Shown one piece after another: positions 1 through 8,298 of a DNA stretch of 32,882 bases (positions are counted from its first letter, which is position 1; every line of letters begins with the position of its first letter). A program made the position numbers and the translations under genes. The notes below the pieces were generated by a model. It was not told where the DNA came from, did no database searches, and saw nothing but the letters and a program-made list of their open reading frames with translations. Source of the stretch: [Mycobacterium] manitobense (GTDB lineage: Bacteria > Actinomycetota > Actinomycetes > Mycobacteriales > Mycobacteriaceae); assembly GCF_025821665.1 (NCBI RefSeq), contig NZ_JACKSJ010000069.1, positions 1 through 32,882 of the forward strand, given 5' to 3'.

Positions 1-223
1 CGGCCAGCCGCTTGCCCTGCGGCGCGCCGCCGTAGGCGTCCACCGCCACCGCGCGGGCCACCACCGCACGCCGCCCCAGCGCCGCGTCCAGCGCCTGCCA
101 GCTCAGGTCGTAACGCACGTGCAGGCGGTCCAGCCGGTTGGCGCTCCGGAAGGCCCAGCCGCCCACCAGCACGAGCGTCACCAACAGGAGTGTGACGAGG
201 GTGATGAGCAGCCAGCCGGTCAC
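1..223 (-). CDS. Rv2609c-like membrane-anchored protein, N-terminal part (runs off the left edge)
   Basis: Only the first 74 codons lie in the window. The GTG start at 223 shares bases with the TGA of pimA (GTGA overlap), so it is translationally coupled. The visible N-terminus is one hydrophobic anchor of about 22 residues (GWLLITLVTLLLVTLVLVGGW), then a charged segment (RSANRLDRLHVRYDLSWQALDAALGRRA). This resembles the start of M. tuberculosis Rv2609c, a membrane-anchored protein that I recall having a Nudix-like domain. That domain would lie outside the window, so a hydrolase role is inference from synteny only. Position at the end of the PIM operon suggests co-transcription with pimA. Confidence 0.75.
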   Translation of the reverse strand, partial: MTGWLLITLVTLLLVTLVLVGGWAFRSANRLDRLHVRYDLSWQALDAALGRRAVVARAVAVDAYGGAPQGKRLA

Positions 224-1371
224 GTCTTGCCCCGGGACAGTTCGCTTTCGCCTGCCACCCGCACCTTGCGTCCCGACCCGGCCACCGTCTCGTAGACCCT
301 CAGGATCTGGCGTGCCACCACCGACCAGTCGTAGCGGCGGACGGCGTCGGCGGCGGCGTCCACGTAGCGGCGCCGGACGTCGTCGTCGGCAAGCACCTCG
401 ATCAGCCCGGCGGCCAGCGCATCGGCGTCGTCGACCGTCACCAACCGCCCGGCCGTCCCGTCGAGCAGCACCCGGCGGAACGCGTCGAGGTCGCTGGCGA
501 CCACCGCGGTGCCCGCGGCCATCGCCTCCACCAGCACGATGCCGAAGCTCTCGCCGCCGGTGTTGGGCGCGCAGTAGACGTCGGCGCTGCGCATCGCCGA
601 CGCCTTCGTCGCGTCGTCGACCTGCCCGAGGAACCGTAGATGCCCGGCAAGTTCCTTGGCGTCCTCGCGCAACTCGTCCTCGTCACCGCGGCCGACGACC
701 AGGACCTCGATGTCGGGGAACCGCTCGACCAGCGCGGGCAAGGCCCGCAGCAGGAGCGCCATGCCCTTGCGGGGTTCGTCGAAGCGGCCCAGGAACAGCA
801 CCGACCGCCCGGGCCGCGGGTAGCCGTCCAGCAGTGGCGCCTCGGCGAAAGACGCCACGTCGACGCCGTTGGGGATCTCGACCGCGTCCGACCCCAGCGC
901 CTCCATCTGCCAGCGCCGCGCCAGGTCCGACACGGCGATGCGGCCGACGATCTTCTCGTGGTACGGCCGCAGCAGTCCCTGAAAGACCGACAGCGTCAAC
1001 GACTTCGTCGTCGAGGTGTGGAACGTCGCGACGATCGGCCCCTCGGCCGCCTGCAGCGCCAGCATCGACAGGCTCGGGGCGTTGGGCTCGTGCAGGTGCA
1101 GCACGTCGAAGTCGCCCTGCTGCAACCACTTCTTGACCTTGCGGTGGGTGGCGGGGCCGAACCGCAGCCGCGCCACCGATCCGTTGTACGGGATCGGCAC
1201 CGCCTTGCCGCCGGACACCACGTAGTCGGGCAGTTCGACGTGCGGCGACGCCGGCGCCAGCACGCCGACCGTGTGACCGCCGGCGCGCATCACCTCGGCG
1301 AGCTGCAGCACGTGCGACTGGACCCCGCCCGGCACGTCGAACGAGTACGGGCACACCATGCCGATCCTCAC
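220..1371 (-). CDS. pimA: GDP-mannose-dependent phosphatidylinositol alpha-mannosyltransferase PimA
   Basis: PimA transfers the first mannose from GDP-mannose to the 2-position of the inositol of phosphatidylinositol, giving PIM1, on the inner face of the plasma membrane. The 383-residue protein starts at GTG 1371 (VRIGMVCPYSFDVPGG), overlapping the patA stop as GTGA. An in-frame start 17 codons upstream lies inside patA and is rejected. It is a GT-B, GT4 enzyme. The N-terminal acceptor domain has the glycine-rich PGGVQSH loop and H118 (FHTS). The C-terminal nucleotide-sugar domain has R196 and K202 in GRFDEPRKG and the E274/E282 EX7E motif in ESFGIVLVEAMAAG. These numbers match the studied M. 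smegmatis enzyme as I remember it. It is the fifth gene of the thrS-HIT-pgsA-patA-pimA chain. PimA is essential in mycobacteria. Confidence 0.97.
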   Translation of the reverse strand: MRIGMVCPYSFDVPGGVQSHVLQLAEVMRAGGHTVGVLAPASPHVELPDYVVSGGKAVPIPYNGSVARLRFGPATHRKVKKWLQQGDFDVLHLHEPNAPSLSMLALQAAEGPIVATFHTSTTKSLTLSVFQGLLRPYHEKIVGRIAVSDLARRWQMEALGSDAVEIPNGVDVASFAEAPLLDGYPRPGRSVLFLGRFDEPRKGMALLLRALPALVERFPDIEVLVVGRGDEDELREDAKELAGHLRFLGQVDDATKASAMRSADVYCAPNTGGESFGIVLVEAMAAGTAVVASDLDAFRRVLLDGTAGRLVTVDDADALAAGLIEVLADDDVRRRYVDAAADAVRRYDWSVVARQILRVYETVAGSGRKVRVAGESELSRGKT

Positions 1372-2270
1372 CGCGCCTCCCGCAGGCGGGCCTGGCGCTC
1401 CTCCGACAGGTCCGCCAGCCACTGTGGCTGCATCATGTGCCAGTCGGCGGGGTGGGCGGCGATGTTGTCGGCGAACCGGTCGGCCAGGGCCTGTGTGACG
1501 ACGGTGACGTCACCCGACGACACGTCCAGGGGCGGGAACACCCGCATCCCCCAGCCGTCGTCGGTGAACCAGCAGTGCACCGGCAGCAGCGCGGCCCCGG
1601 TCGCGATCGCGAGCTTCGCCGGACCGGCGGGCAGCCGGGTCGCCTCGCCGAACAGATCGACCTGCACGCCCGTGCGGGTCAGGTCCCGCTCCGCCATCAG
1701 GCACACCACGCCGTTGTCAGAAAGCCGTTCGCGCAGAACGTCGTACGGCGGTCGCTCGCCGCCGGTGTGGGTGATCACCTCGAAGCCCAGGCTCTCCCGG
1801 TAGGCGATGAACCGGTTGGCCAGCGACTCGGGCTTGAGCCGCTCGGCGACGGTGGTGAAGGGGCCGTGGTTCTGCACCAGCCACACACCGGCCATGTCCC
1901 AGTTCCCGCTGTGCGGCAGCGCCAGCACGACCCCGCGGCCGGCGTCGAGTGCCTGCCACACGTAGTCGATGTCCTGCACCTCGAGCTGGCGGCCGATCTC
2001 CTCGTGGTCCATCGTCGGCAGCCGGAACGCCTCGCGCCAGTACCGGGCGTAGGACGACAGTGACGCGTCGACCAGCGTCGCAGGCACGTCGGCGGGTGAC
2101 GTGCCGATCACCCGCGCCAGGTTCTTGCGCAGCTGCTCCGGACCGCCGCCACGCGCGGCGTACCAGGCCCCTAGGTCGAAGGTGTTGCGCGCCACGAGTT
2201 CCGGCATGGCGCGCACGAGCCGCCAGCCGCTGGCATAGCCGAGATCCGTCAGCCGGCCGCCGAGGCTCAC
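1368..2270 (-). CDS. patA: phosphatidylinositol mannoside acyltransferase PatA
   Basis: PatA moves a palmitoyl group from acyl-CoA to the 6-position of the mannose PimA adds, making Ac1PIM1/Ac1PIM2 at the cytoplasmic face of the membrane. The 300-residue protein is read from GTG 2270, which overlaps the pgsA stop as GTGA. The open frame continues upstream to 2822, but that part is out-of-frame pgsA sequence. It belongs to the lysophospholipid acyltransferase (HtrB/LpxL-like) superfamily. The HX4D catalytic pair is H120 and D125 in HSGNWD, and E194 in MAERDLTR matches the glutamate of the M. smegmatis catalytic set (numbering shifted by six). The amphipathic N-terminus fits a peripheral membrane protein. 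The gene lies between pgsA, which makes the lipid, and pimA, which makes the mannosylated acceptor. Confidence 0.96.
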   Translation of the reverse strand: MSLGGRLTDLGYASGWRLVRAMPELVARNTFDLGAWYAARGGGPEQLRKNLARVIGTSPADVPATLVDASLSSYARYWREAFRLPTMDHEEIGRQLEVQDIDYVWQALDAGRGVVLALPHSGNWDMAGVWLVQNHGPFTTVAERLKPESLANRFIAYRESLGFEVITHTGGERPPYDVLRERLSDNGVVCLMAERDLTRTGVQVDLFGEATRLPAGPAKLAIATGAALLPVHCWFTDDGWGMRVFPPLDVSSGDVTVVTQALADRFADNIAAHPADWHMMQPQWLADLSEERQARLREAR

Positions 2271-2983
2271 CGCTCGCTCGTCTCCGGATCCCCGCCCCGG
2301 TCGGTGTCGTCGGCGCCCTCGTTCACGTTCCCGGCGCCGGCATCGTCCTTCGTGGGTATCGGATCCATCGCACCCGGCGACAGCCGCACCGAGTGCAGCC
2401 GCTGCAGCACCGTCACCACGCTCGCGACGGCCAGCACCCACATCGCCACCTGCACCAGCCACGGCACGTGCAGGAACGGCACGCCCGACAGCCCGGTGCC
2501 GGTCAGCACGATGACCAGCCGTTCCGGCCGCTCGATGAGGCCGCCGTCGCCCTTGAGGCCGCTGGCCTCGGCGCGTGCCTTGATGTAGGAGATCACCTGT
2601 GAGGTGACCAGGCAGATCAGCGTGGCGACCACCAGTGCGGGGCTGTCCAGGCCGAACGCCGCCCACCAGGCCAGACCGCAGAAGATCGCGCCGTCGGCGA
2701 TGCGATCGCAGATCGCGTCGAGTGCGGCCCCGAACCGGGTGCCGCCGCCGCGTTCGCGCGCCATCGCGCCGTCGAGCATGTCGGCGAGCACGAAGAAGGC
2801 CACCGCGAAGGCGCCCCACCACAGCTGGCCGATCGGGAACAGCGTCAACGCCGCGATCACGCTGCCCGCGGTGCCCAGGATGGTGATGCTGTCGGGGGTG
2901 AGCCCGACACGCAACGCGCCCTTGGCGATCGGGCGCGACAGTTTCGTGTACGCCGCCCGCGTCATCAGATAGAAGTTGCTCAG
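2267..2983 (-). CDS. pgsA: phosphatidylinositol (phosphate) synthase PgsA, probable CTG start
   Basis: This CDP-alcohol phosphotransferase condenses CDP-diacylglycerol with inositol 1-phosphate to give phosphatidylinositol phosphate, the precursor of PI and all PIMs. The full motif DX2DGX2ARX8GX3DX3D is present, starting at DMLDGAMAR and ending at DAICD, with six predicted membrane helices and a polar C-terminal tail rich in D/E. The start is unusual. The first ATG (2965) gives 232 residues but has no ribosome binding site and misses the first six residues of the family. CTG at 2983 overlaps the HIT-gene TGA as CTGA, is preceded by GGAG, and gives 238 residues beginning (M)[11 protein letters not shown], the same N-terminal length as M. 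tuberculosis PgsA1 as I recall it. I chose CTG; ATG 2965 is the fallback. Confidence 0.93.
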   Translation of the reverse strand: MSNFYLMTRAAYTKLSRPIAKGALRVGLTPDSITILGTAGSVIAALTLFPIGQLWWGAFAVAFFVLADMLDGAMARERGGGTRFGAALDAICDRIADGAIFCGLAWWAAFGLDSPALVVATLICLVTSQVISYIKARAEASGLKGDGGLIERPERLVIVLTGTGLSGVPFLHVPWLVQVAMWVLAVASVVTVLQRLHSVRLSPGAMDPIPTKDDAGAGNVNEGADDTDRGGDPETSER

Positions 2984-3579
2984 TTCTCCGACCCCCCGGT
3001 CCGCGCCAACTGGTCCGCCCACTCGGTGGCCAGCAGTTCGCGGGTCTCCCGCAGCAGCTGCGGGATGATCTTCGACCCGCCGATGATCGTGATGAAGTTG
3101 GCGTCGCCGCCCCACCGCGGCACCACGTGCATGTGCAGGTGCTCGGCCAGCGACCCGCCGGCCGAGTGCCCGAGGTTGAGCCCGACGTTGAAGCCGTGCG
3201 GACTGGACACCGCCTTGATCACCCGGATCGCCTGCTGGGTGAACGACATCAGCTCGGCGCTTTCCTCGTCGGTGAGGTCCTCGAGCTCGGAGACCCGCCG
3301 GTACGGCACCACCATCAGGTGACCGGGGTTGTACGGGTAGAGGTTGAGCACCGCGTACACCTGGCCGCCACGTGCCACCACCAGGCCGTCCTCGTCGGGC
3401 ATGGTGGGGATGTCGGTGAACGGCTGCGACGACATCGACGAGCCGGACCCCTTCTTCATCGGAGCCTCGGCGATGTAGCTCATCCGGTGCGGCGTCCACA
3501 GCCGCTGCAGGTGATCGGGGTCACCGACGCCGTGGTCGACGATGGAGCGGTCGTCTTCGTGGCTCGCGTCCCGTGTCAC
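2980..3579 (-). CDS. HIT-domain diadenosine tetraphosphate (Ap4A) phosphorylase, Rv2613c-like
   Basis: The protein has 199 residues and a histidine-triad signature HLHMHVV at about 147-153, with the conserved [12 protein letters not shown] strand and NVGLNLG loop before it. It matches M. tuberculosis Rv2613c, reported as an Ap4A phosphorylase (ATP + ADP from Ap4A + phosphate). GTG 3579 overlaps the thrS stop as GTGA and is the natural start; an in-frame start at 3642 lies inside thrS. The neighbour is suggestive: aminoacyl-tRNA synthetases produce Ap4A as a side product, and this gene is coupled to one. A direct role in PIM synthesis is not indicated by the sequence. Other HIT activities (AMP-lysine hydrolase, GalT-like) cannot be excluded from motif alone. 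Confidence 0.9.
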   Translation of the reverse strand: MTRDASHEDDRSIVDHGVGDPDHLQRLWTPHRMSYIAEAPMKKGSGSSMSSQPFTDIPTMPDEDGLVVARGGQVYAVLNLYPYNPGHLMVVPYRRVSELEDLTDEESAELMSFTQQAIRVIKAVSSPHGFNVGLNLGHSAGGSLAEHLHMHVVPRWGGDANFITIIGGSKIIPQLLRETRELLATEWADQLARTGGSEN

Positions 3580-5630
3580 GTCTGCGCGCCCACCTTGACG
3601 AGATCGGCTGTCGGAGCGACATTCTCGCGATCGGCGATCCACTTCACGATGGTCGCCACCGCCTCGTCGCGCGGCACTCCGTTGATCTGCGTGCGGTCAC
3701 CGAACCGGAAGCTCACCGCCCCGGCGTCGACGTCCTTGTCGCCGGCCAGCAGCATGAACGGCACCTTCTGGTTGGTGTGGTTGACGATCTTCTTGGCCAT
3801 CCGGTCGTCGCTGGCGTCCACCTCGACACGCACTCCGCGGGCCCGCAGCGCGGCGGCCACCTCGTCGAGGTAGGCCACGTGCGCGTCGGCGACCGGCACG
3901 CCGACCACCTGCACCGGGGCCAGCCACGCGGGGAAGGCCCCGGCGTAGTGCTCGGTGAGGATGCCGAAGAACCGCTCGATGGAACCGAACAACGCGCGGT
4001 GGATCATCACTGGGCGCTGCCTGCTGCCGTCGGCGGCGGTGTACTCGAGTTCGAAGCGCTCGGGGAAGTTGAAGTCCAGCTGGATCGTCGACATCTGCCA
4101 GCTGCGACCCAGCGCGTCGCGCGCCTGCACCGAGATCTTCGGGCCGTAGAACGCCGCGCCACCCGGATCGGGCACCAGCTCCAGGCCCGACTCGGCGGCA
4201 ACCTCTGCCAGGGTGGAGGTGGCCTCGTCCCAGATCTCGTCGGAGCCGACGAACTTCTTCGGGTCCTTCGTCGACAGCTCGAGGTAGAAGTCCTGCAGAC
4301 CGTAGTCGCCGAGCAGGTCGAGAATGAACTGCAACAGCGACGCAAGCTCGCCGCGCATCTGGTCGCGGGTGCAGAAGATGTGCGCGTCGTCCATCGTCAG
4401 GCCGCGCACCCGGGTCAGGCCGTGCACGACGCCGGACTTCTCGTAGCGGTACACCGCGCCGAACTCGAACGCCCGCAACGGGAGTTCGCGGTAGGACCGC
4501 CCCCTCGCCCGGAAGATCAGGCAGTGCATCGGGCAGTTCATCGGTTTGAGGTAGTAGTCCTGGCCGGGCTTGCGCACCGTGCCGTCCTCGTTGAACTCGG
4601 CGTCGATGTGCATCGGCGGGAACATCCCGTCGGCGTACCAGTCGAGGTGCCCCGAGGTGTGGAACAGCTGGGCCTTGGTGATGTGCGGGGTGTTGACGAA
4701 TTCGTAGCCCGCCTCGATGTGCTTGCGGCGGGAGTAGTCCTCCAGCTCGCGCCGCACGATGCCACCCTTCGGGTGGAAAACCGGTAGGCCGGAACCGATT
4801 TCGTCGGGGAAGCTGAACAGGTCGAGTTCGGATCCGAGCCTGCGGTGGTCGCGGCGCTGGGCCTCCTCGAGCAGTTCGAGGTGCCGGTCGAGCGCCTCCT
4901 GGGACTCCCATGCCGTGCCGTAGATGCGTTGCAGGCTTGCGTTCTCCTGGTCGCCGCGCCAGTAGGCGGCCGAACTGCGCGTCAGCTTGAACGCCGGGAT
5001 GTACTTGGTCGTCGGGATGTGCGGGCCCCGGCACAGGTCGCCCCAGATACGTTCCTGGGTACGGGGATTGAGGTTGTCGTAGGCGGTCAGCTCGTCGCCG
5101 CCGACCTCCATCACCTCGGGATCGCCGGACTTGTCGTCGACGAGTTCGAGCTTGAAGGGTTCGGCGGCGAGTTCGGCGCGCGCCTCGTCCTTGGATGCGT
5201 AGACCCGCCGGGAGAACAGCTGACCGTCCTTGACGATCTTGCGCATCCGCTTCTCCAGTGCCTCCAGGTCCTCCGGAGTGAATGCGCGCGGCACGTCGAA
5301 GTCGTAGTAGAAGCCGTCGGTGATCGGCGGGCCGATGCCCAGCTTGGCTTCGGGGAACATCTGCTGCACGGCCTGGGCGAGCACGTGGGCGGCCGAGTGC
5401 CGTATGACGCTGCGGCCGTCCTCGGTGTCGGCCGTCACCGGCATGACGTCGGCGTCGGCGTCGGGCGTCCACGCCAGGTCGCGCAGGCGGCCCTCGGCGT
5501 CGCGGACCACCACGACGGCGTCAGGCGCACCGCGGCCGGGCAGTCCCGCCTCCCGGACCGCCGCCCCGGCGGTGGTCCCGGCAGCCACCCGGATCGGGGC
5601 TGCTGGGGCGGGACTGGCGGCGGCGCTCAT
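3576..5630 (-). CDS. thrS: threonyl-tRNA synthetase
   Basis: This class II synthetase charges tRNA-Thr and edits mischarged Ser-tRNA-Thr. The protein is 684 residues, usual for the family. Domains in order: an N-terminal TGS-like region (about 12-70), the editing domain with HSAAH (78-82) and the CRGPH element, then the catalytic core. The core has PMNCPMHC (zinc cysteine), the motif 2 loop around [10 protein letters not shown], the second zinc ligand in [10 protein letters not shown] and motif 3 around [17 protein letters not shown]-terminal anticodon-binding domain follows ([18 protein letters not shown]). ATG 5630 is chosen because GGAGAG lies about 6 nt upstream; an earlier in-frame start at 5714 has no such support. 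It is the first gene of the six-gene minus-strand operon. Confidence 0.97.
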   Translation of the reverse strand: MSAAASPAPAAPIRVAAGTTAGAAVREAGLPGRGAPDAVVVVRDAEGRLRDLAWTPDADADVMPVTADTEDGRSVIRHSAAHVLAQAVQQMFPEAKLGIGPPITDGFYYDFDVPRAFTPEDLEALEKRMRKIVKDGQLFSRRVYASKDEARAELAAEPFKLELVDDKSGDPEVMEVGGDELTAYDNLNPRTQERIWGDLCRGPHIPTTKYIPAFKLTRSSAAYWRGDQENASLQRIYGTAWESQEALDRHLELLEEAQRRDHRRLGSELDLFSFPDEIGSGLPVFHPKGGIVRRELEDYSRRKHIEAGYEFVNTPHITKAQLFHTSGHLDWYADGMFPPMHIDAEFNEDGTVRKPGQDYYLKPMNCPMHCLIFRARGRSYRELPLRAFEFGAVYRYEKSGVVHGLTRVRGLTMDDAHIFCTRDQMRGELASLLQFILDLLGDYGLQDFYLELSTKDPKKFVGSDEIWDEATSTLAEVAAESGLELVPDPGGAAFYGPKISVQARDALGRSWQMSTIQLDFNFPERFELEYTAADGSRQRPVMIHRALFGSIERFFGILTEHYAGAFPAWLAPVQVVGVPVADAHVAYLDEVAAALRARGVRVEVDASDDRMAKKIVNHTNQKVPFMLLAGDKDVDAGAVSFRFGDRTQINGVPRDEAVATIVKWIADRENVAPTADLVKVGAQT

Positions 5631-5745
5631 CGCGGACTCTCCGTTGTGTCGAGGGTGGTCGGATAATTCAGGTCGCGACCATGCTATCGGGGTGCCGTCG
5701 GGGTCACACGGCACGCCCTGAACCCACTCGGAGCGCCGGATCGCC
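5631..5745 (-). promoter_or_regulatory. thrS operon promoter/leader region
   Basis: The 115-bp gap between the PGPGW gene and thrS must hold the promoter of the thrS-pimA operon unless transcription reads through. On the minus strand a TAGCAT hexamer (complement of 5680-5690 region, reading GATAGCATGG) is the best -10 candidate, leaving a leader of roughly 45 nt that ends in GGAGAG. I see no convincing T-box specifier or long attenuator hairpin, so T-box control is not supported. Confidence 0.35.
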
Positions 5746-6234
5746 CTAGGAGCCCACCCCGATCGGGCTGTTCAGCCACGGATGGTCGATGCCGAAGAGT
5801 TCTCCGGTCCAGTCGACGGCGCCGAGCAGCCACAGCGTGCCGAACACCACCAGCGCCGTGAGCAGCCCACCCAGGATCTGCACCAACGCGCCCTGGCGGT
5901 GGAACCAGTCCATCACCTTGTCGTAGCGCTCCTTGGCGTACGCCAGCAGCCGCCGCGCCCAATCGAACTCGGTGGCCAGAATGCCCAGGCCGATGAACAC
6001 GATGGCCCAGCCGGGCCCCGGATAGGGGATCGCGAGGATGCCAAGCCCGAAGACGGCCAGCCCGATCACCCCGACGGCGATGCGGTAGAAGAACTCGACC
6101 CGCGGGCGCTCACGCAGCCGGTCCCGCCACCGCGCCCACCGGCGTTTGACCGCCGAGAACCGCGACTCGTCGGTGTCGGTCGTCTCGGTGTCCGTCTCGG
6201 GGGCGGCCTCGTCGCGCTCCTGCGGCGTGCTCAC
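5746..6234 (-). CDS. PGPGW / TIGR02611-family small membrane protein
   Basis: The 162-residue protein has an acidic, threonine-rich N-terminus (about 1-25), an arginine-rich segment, two closely spaced membrane helices (about 50-85) and a third near 118-140. The sequence [25 protein letters not shown] carries the PGPGW signature that names the family. Its function is unknown; actinobacterial members are multi-pass proteins of the inner membrane. Start is GTG 6234, overlapping the stop of the upstream thioesterase gene as GTGA, so the two are one transcription unit. The gene lies upstream of thrS but is separated from it by a 115-bp promoter-sized gap. Confidence 0.88.
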   Translation of the reverse strand: MSTPQERDEAAPETDTETTDTDESRFSAVKRRWARWRDRLRERPRVEFFYRIAVGVIGLAVFGLGILAIPYPGPGWAIVFIGLGILATEFDWARRLLAYAKERYDKVMDWFHRQGALVQILGGLLTALVVFGTLWLLGAVDWTGELFGIDHPWLNSPIGVGS

Positions 6235-6866
6235 GGCTGCCCCGGATTCAGCTTGACGAACAGCGCCTCGGCCTCGGCGAGCACGGCCTCACCGTCGAGC
6301 AGTCGGCCCGTGACGAAGATCTTGCGGCCCTCAATGCGGTCGATACCGGCTTCCACCTGCAACTTCCTCTCCACCGGGGCGATCTTGCGGTAGTTGACGT
6401 GCAGGGATGCCGTGCGCTGGTAGCGGCTGCGGGTGAGCTTGTAGGCGGCGTAGCCGAGCACCGAGTCGAACAGCAGGGCCACCGCTCCCCCATGCGCGGC
6501 GCCGTTGCGGCCCAGGTAGAAGCGGCGGAATTCGGCCTCCCCGGTGATCCGGTCGTCGTCGGTGCGCCTCAGCAGCATCGGCACCTGCAGGATGTTGCCG
6601 CGGTTGGGCAGGTCCATGCGCCGGCCCGACGGGGCGTGCCACTCGTCGGCGCGGTGCGGCGCCAGCAGCGCCGACACCCGCTCGATGAGGTCGGCGGCCT
6701 CGCTGATCACCTCGTCGGGCGCGTCGACGCAGCGGGCGTCGTCCTGCAGGGTGCGCACGGCCTCGACGAATCTGCCGAAGTCAGGCCCGCCCCGGGTGGT
6801 CGGGACCGGGGGGTTGAAACCGCCGCCGGTCGCCGGTGTCGACGTCTGCGTGGAGTCGGTGCTCAC
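6231..6866 (-). CDS. PaaI-family hotdog-fold thioesterase
   Basis: The 211-residue protein has a C-terminal hotdog domain (about 95-205). NGAAHGGAVALLFDSVLG is the typical helix-capping signature of PaaI/4HBT-type acyl-CoA thioesterases, where an Asn/His-Gly turn positions the acyl-CoA thioester. The N-terminal 90 residues are a mycobacterial extension with a helical stretch of unclear role. The substrate cannot be read from sequence; a fatty or aromatic acyl-CoA is expected. Start GTG 6866 is supported by a TACGGT hexamer six nt upstream, a leaderless-type promoter. The stop overlaps the PGPGW gene by 4 bp, so a membrane protein and a thioesterase are co-expressed. Confidence 0.85.
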   Translation of the reverse strand: MSTDSTQTSTPATGGGFNPPVPTTRGGPDFGRFVEAVRTLQDDARCVDAPDEVISEAADLIERVSALLAPHRADEWHAPSGRRMDLPNRGNILQVPMLLRRTDDDRITGEAEFRRFYLGRNGAAHGGAVALLFDSVLGYAAYKLTRSRYQRTASLHVNYRKIAPVERKLQVEAGIDRIEGRKIFVTGRLLDGEAVLAEAEALFVKLNPGQP

Positions 6867-6872
6867 CCCGTC

Positions 6873-6878
6873 ACCGTA
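6873..6878 (-). promoter_or_regulatory. leaderless -10 element of the thioesterase gene
   Basis: TACGGT (TANNNT) ends six nt before GTG 6866 on the minus strand. At that distance the transcript would begin at or next to the start codon. Confidence 0.5.
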
Positions 6879-6890
6879 TGGGTTGCGGGG

Positions 6891-7763
6891 TCAGCCGGCT
6901 TCGCCGGCACGGCTGAGTGTCTCGAACTCGTCGTCGGACAGCGTGATCTGCGCGGCGGCGACGTTCTCCTCCAGGTGGGCGACGCTCGAGGTGCCGGGAA
7001 TCGGCAGCACCACCGGTGAGCGCTTGAGCAGCCACGCCAGGGCGAGCTGCGACGGTGTGGCGCCGTGGTCGTCGGCGATGCGCTGCAGCGGCCCGCCCGG
7101 TGCGGCCAGCGGACCCGCGGCGAGGGGGAACCACGGGATGAAGCCGATGCCCTCTTCGGTCACCTTGTCGAGCAGTGGTTCGGCGGTGCGGGTGCTGACG
7201 TTGTACATGTTCTGCACCGACACGATGGTGGCGACCTTCTGGGCGGCCTCGAGCTGGTCGACGTCGACCTCGGACAGCCCGATGTGGCGGATCTTGCCCT
7301 CCTGCTGCAGCGTGCGCAGTTCCCCGATCTGGTCCTCGGCGGGGAACTTGCTGTCGATGCGGTGCAGCTGGAACAGGTCGATGGTGTCCACGCCCAGGCG
7401 GCGCAGGCTGGTCTCGCACTGCTGACGCAGGTAGGCCGGGAAGCCGAGCGGGGTCCACTCGTCGGGTCCGGTGCGCAGCAGGCCGGCCTTGGTGGCGATG
7501 ACCAGCCCGTCGGTGTAAGGGTGCAGCGCCCGTCGGATGAGGTCCTCGGAGACATAGGGGCCGTAGGAGTCGGCGGTGTCGATGAAGTCGACGCCGAGTT
7601 CGACGGCGCGGCGCAGCACGCGGATGCACTCGTCGGGGTCGGCGGGCGGGCCCCACACGCCCTTGCCGGTCAATCGCATGGCGCCGAAACCGAGCCGGTT
7701 GACGGTCAGATCGCCGCCGAGGGAGAAGGTTCCGGATGCGCTTGCGACGGTTTCGTTGGCCAC
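6891..7763 (-). CDS. aldo/keto reductase
   Basis: The 290-residue protein is a single AKR (alpha/beta)8 barrel that would reduce an aldehyde or ketone with NADPH. The catalytic tetrad is visible: D62 and Y67 in IDTADSYG, K92 in IATKAG and H134 in FQLHRID. The cofactor-binding end is PIPGTSSVAHLEENVAA near the C-terminus. It resembles the oxidoreductases of the YdhF/Tas-like branch; the physiological substrate is not deducible. The frame is open upstream to 7829, but GTG 7763 (VANETVASASG) is chosen because TACGGT lies exactly seven nt upstream of it, and the longer frame would run into the divergent DUF1990 gene. Gene and neighbour share a short divergent promoter region. Confidence 0.9.
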   Translation of the reverse strand: MANETVASASGTFSLGGDLTVNRLGFGAMRLTGKGVWGPPADPDECIRVLRRAVELGVDFIDTADSYGPYVSEDLIRRALHPYTDGLVIATKAGLLRTGPDEWTPLGFPAYLRQQCETSLRRLGVDTIDLFQLHRIDSKFPAEDQIGELRTLQQEGKIRHIGLSEVDVDQLEAAQKVATIVSVQNMYNVSTRTAEPLLDKVTEEGIGFIPWFPLAAGPLAAPGGPLQRIADDHGATPSQLALAWLLKRSPVVLPIPGTSSVAHLEENVAAAQITLSDDEFETLSRAGEAG

Positions 7764-7770
7764 GACAACG

Positions 7771-7776
7771 ACCGTA
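7771..7776 (-). promoter_or_regulatory. leaderless -10 element of the aldo/keto reductase gene
   Basis: TACGGT followed by seven nt and GTG 7763 on the minus strand. This placement predicts a transcript starting at the start codon and decides the start of the reductase. Confidence 0.55.
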
Positions 7777-7800
7777 CGCCGCGGGTGAGAAGGTGGCGGG

Positions 7801-8298
7801 GTGAAGCTCAGCGACCTCGCCGGACTCAAGTTGACCTACGACGAGGTGGGCGCGACCGCCGGCCCGTTGCCCGCGGGTTACCACCACGTGGAGGAGTCGG
7901 CGGTGATCGGGCGCGGCAGGCAGCGCTTCGAGGAGGCCGGTGCGGCGGTGATGCGGTGGGGCATGCTGCGCGGGGCCGGCGTGCGGGTCGACGCGAGCTC
8001 GGAGGTCGCCGAGGTCGGGTCCGAGGTCGTGGTCGGCGTCGGGCCGGTGCGGGCGCCGTGCCGGGTGGTGTACGTGATCGACGAGCCCGACCGGCGCGGG
8101 TACGCCTACGGCACGCTGCCCGGCCATGCCGAGTCCGGTGAGGAGCTGTTCTCCGTGCGCTTCGACCCGGCAACCGATCAGGTGTACGCGGAGGTGCGGG
8201 CGTTCTCCCGGCACGGCACCTGGTGGAGCAGGCTGGCCGCGCCGGTGACATCGCTGATGCAGCGCATCATCACCCGGCGCTATCTCACGGCGCTGTAG
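7801..8298 (+). CDS. DUF1990 (UPF0548) family protein
   Basis: The 165-residue protein matches the DUF1990/UPF0548 family in length and pattern: an early Y/G-rich turn (LPAGYHHVEESAVIG), a central RFEEAGAAVMRWGMLRGAGV, then GYAYGTLPGHAESGEELFSV and the C-terminal SLMQRIITRRYL. The family is thought to have an SRPBCC-like ligand-binding fold; no activity is established. Start GTG 7801 is preceded by GAAGGTGG. It is divergent from the aldo/keto reductase, and its 3' end overlaps the convergent membrane-protein gene by 14 bp. Confidence 0.85.
   Translation: MKLSDLAGLKLTYDEVGATAGPLPAGYHHVEESAVIGRGRQRFEEAGAAVMRWGMLRGAGVRVDASSEVAEVGSEVVVGVGPVRAPCRVVYVIDEPDRRGYAYGTLPGHAESGEELFSVRFDPATDQVYAEVRAFSRHGTWWSRLAAPVTSLMQRIITRRYLTAL

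Noticed and set aside
138..1803. Long plus-strand open frames opposite pimA and patA
   Set aside because: They are Arg/Pro-rich, have no family resemblance and lie antisense to complete genes with clear motifs. High GC content makes such frames common.
5631..5745. T-box riboswitch before thrS
   Set aside because: The gap is too short and no conserved T-box sequence or specifier hairpin is visible.
7163..8214. Long antisense frames around the aldo/keto reductase and DUF1990 genes
   Set aside because: Composition is Arg/Ala/Gly-rich without motifs, and both strands already hold genes with good family matches.
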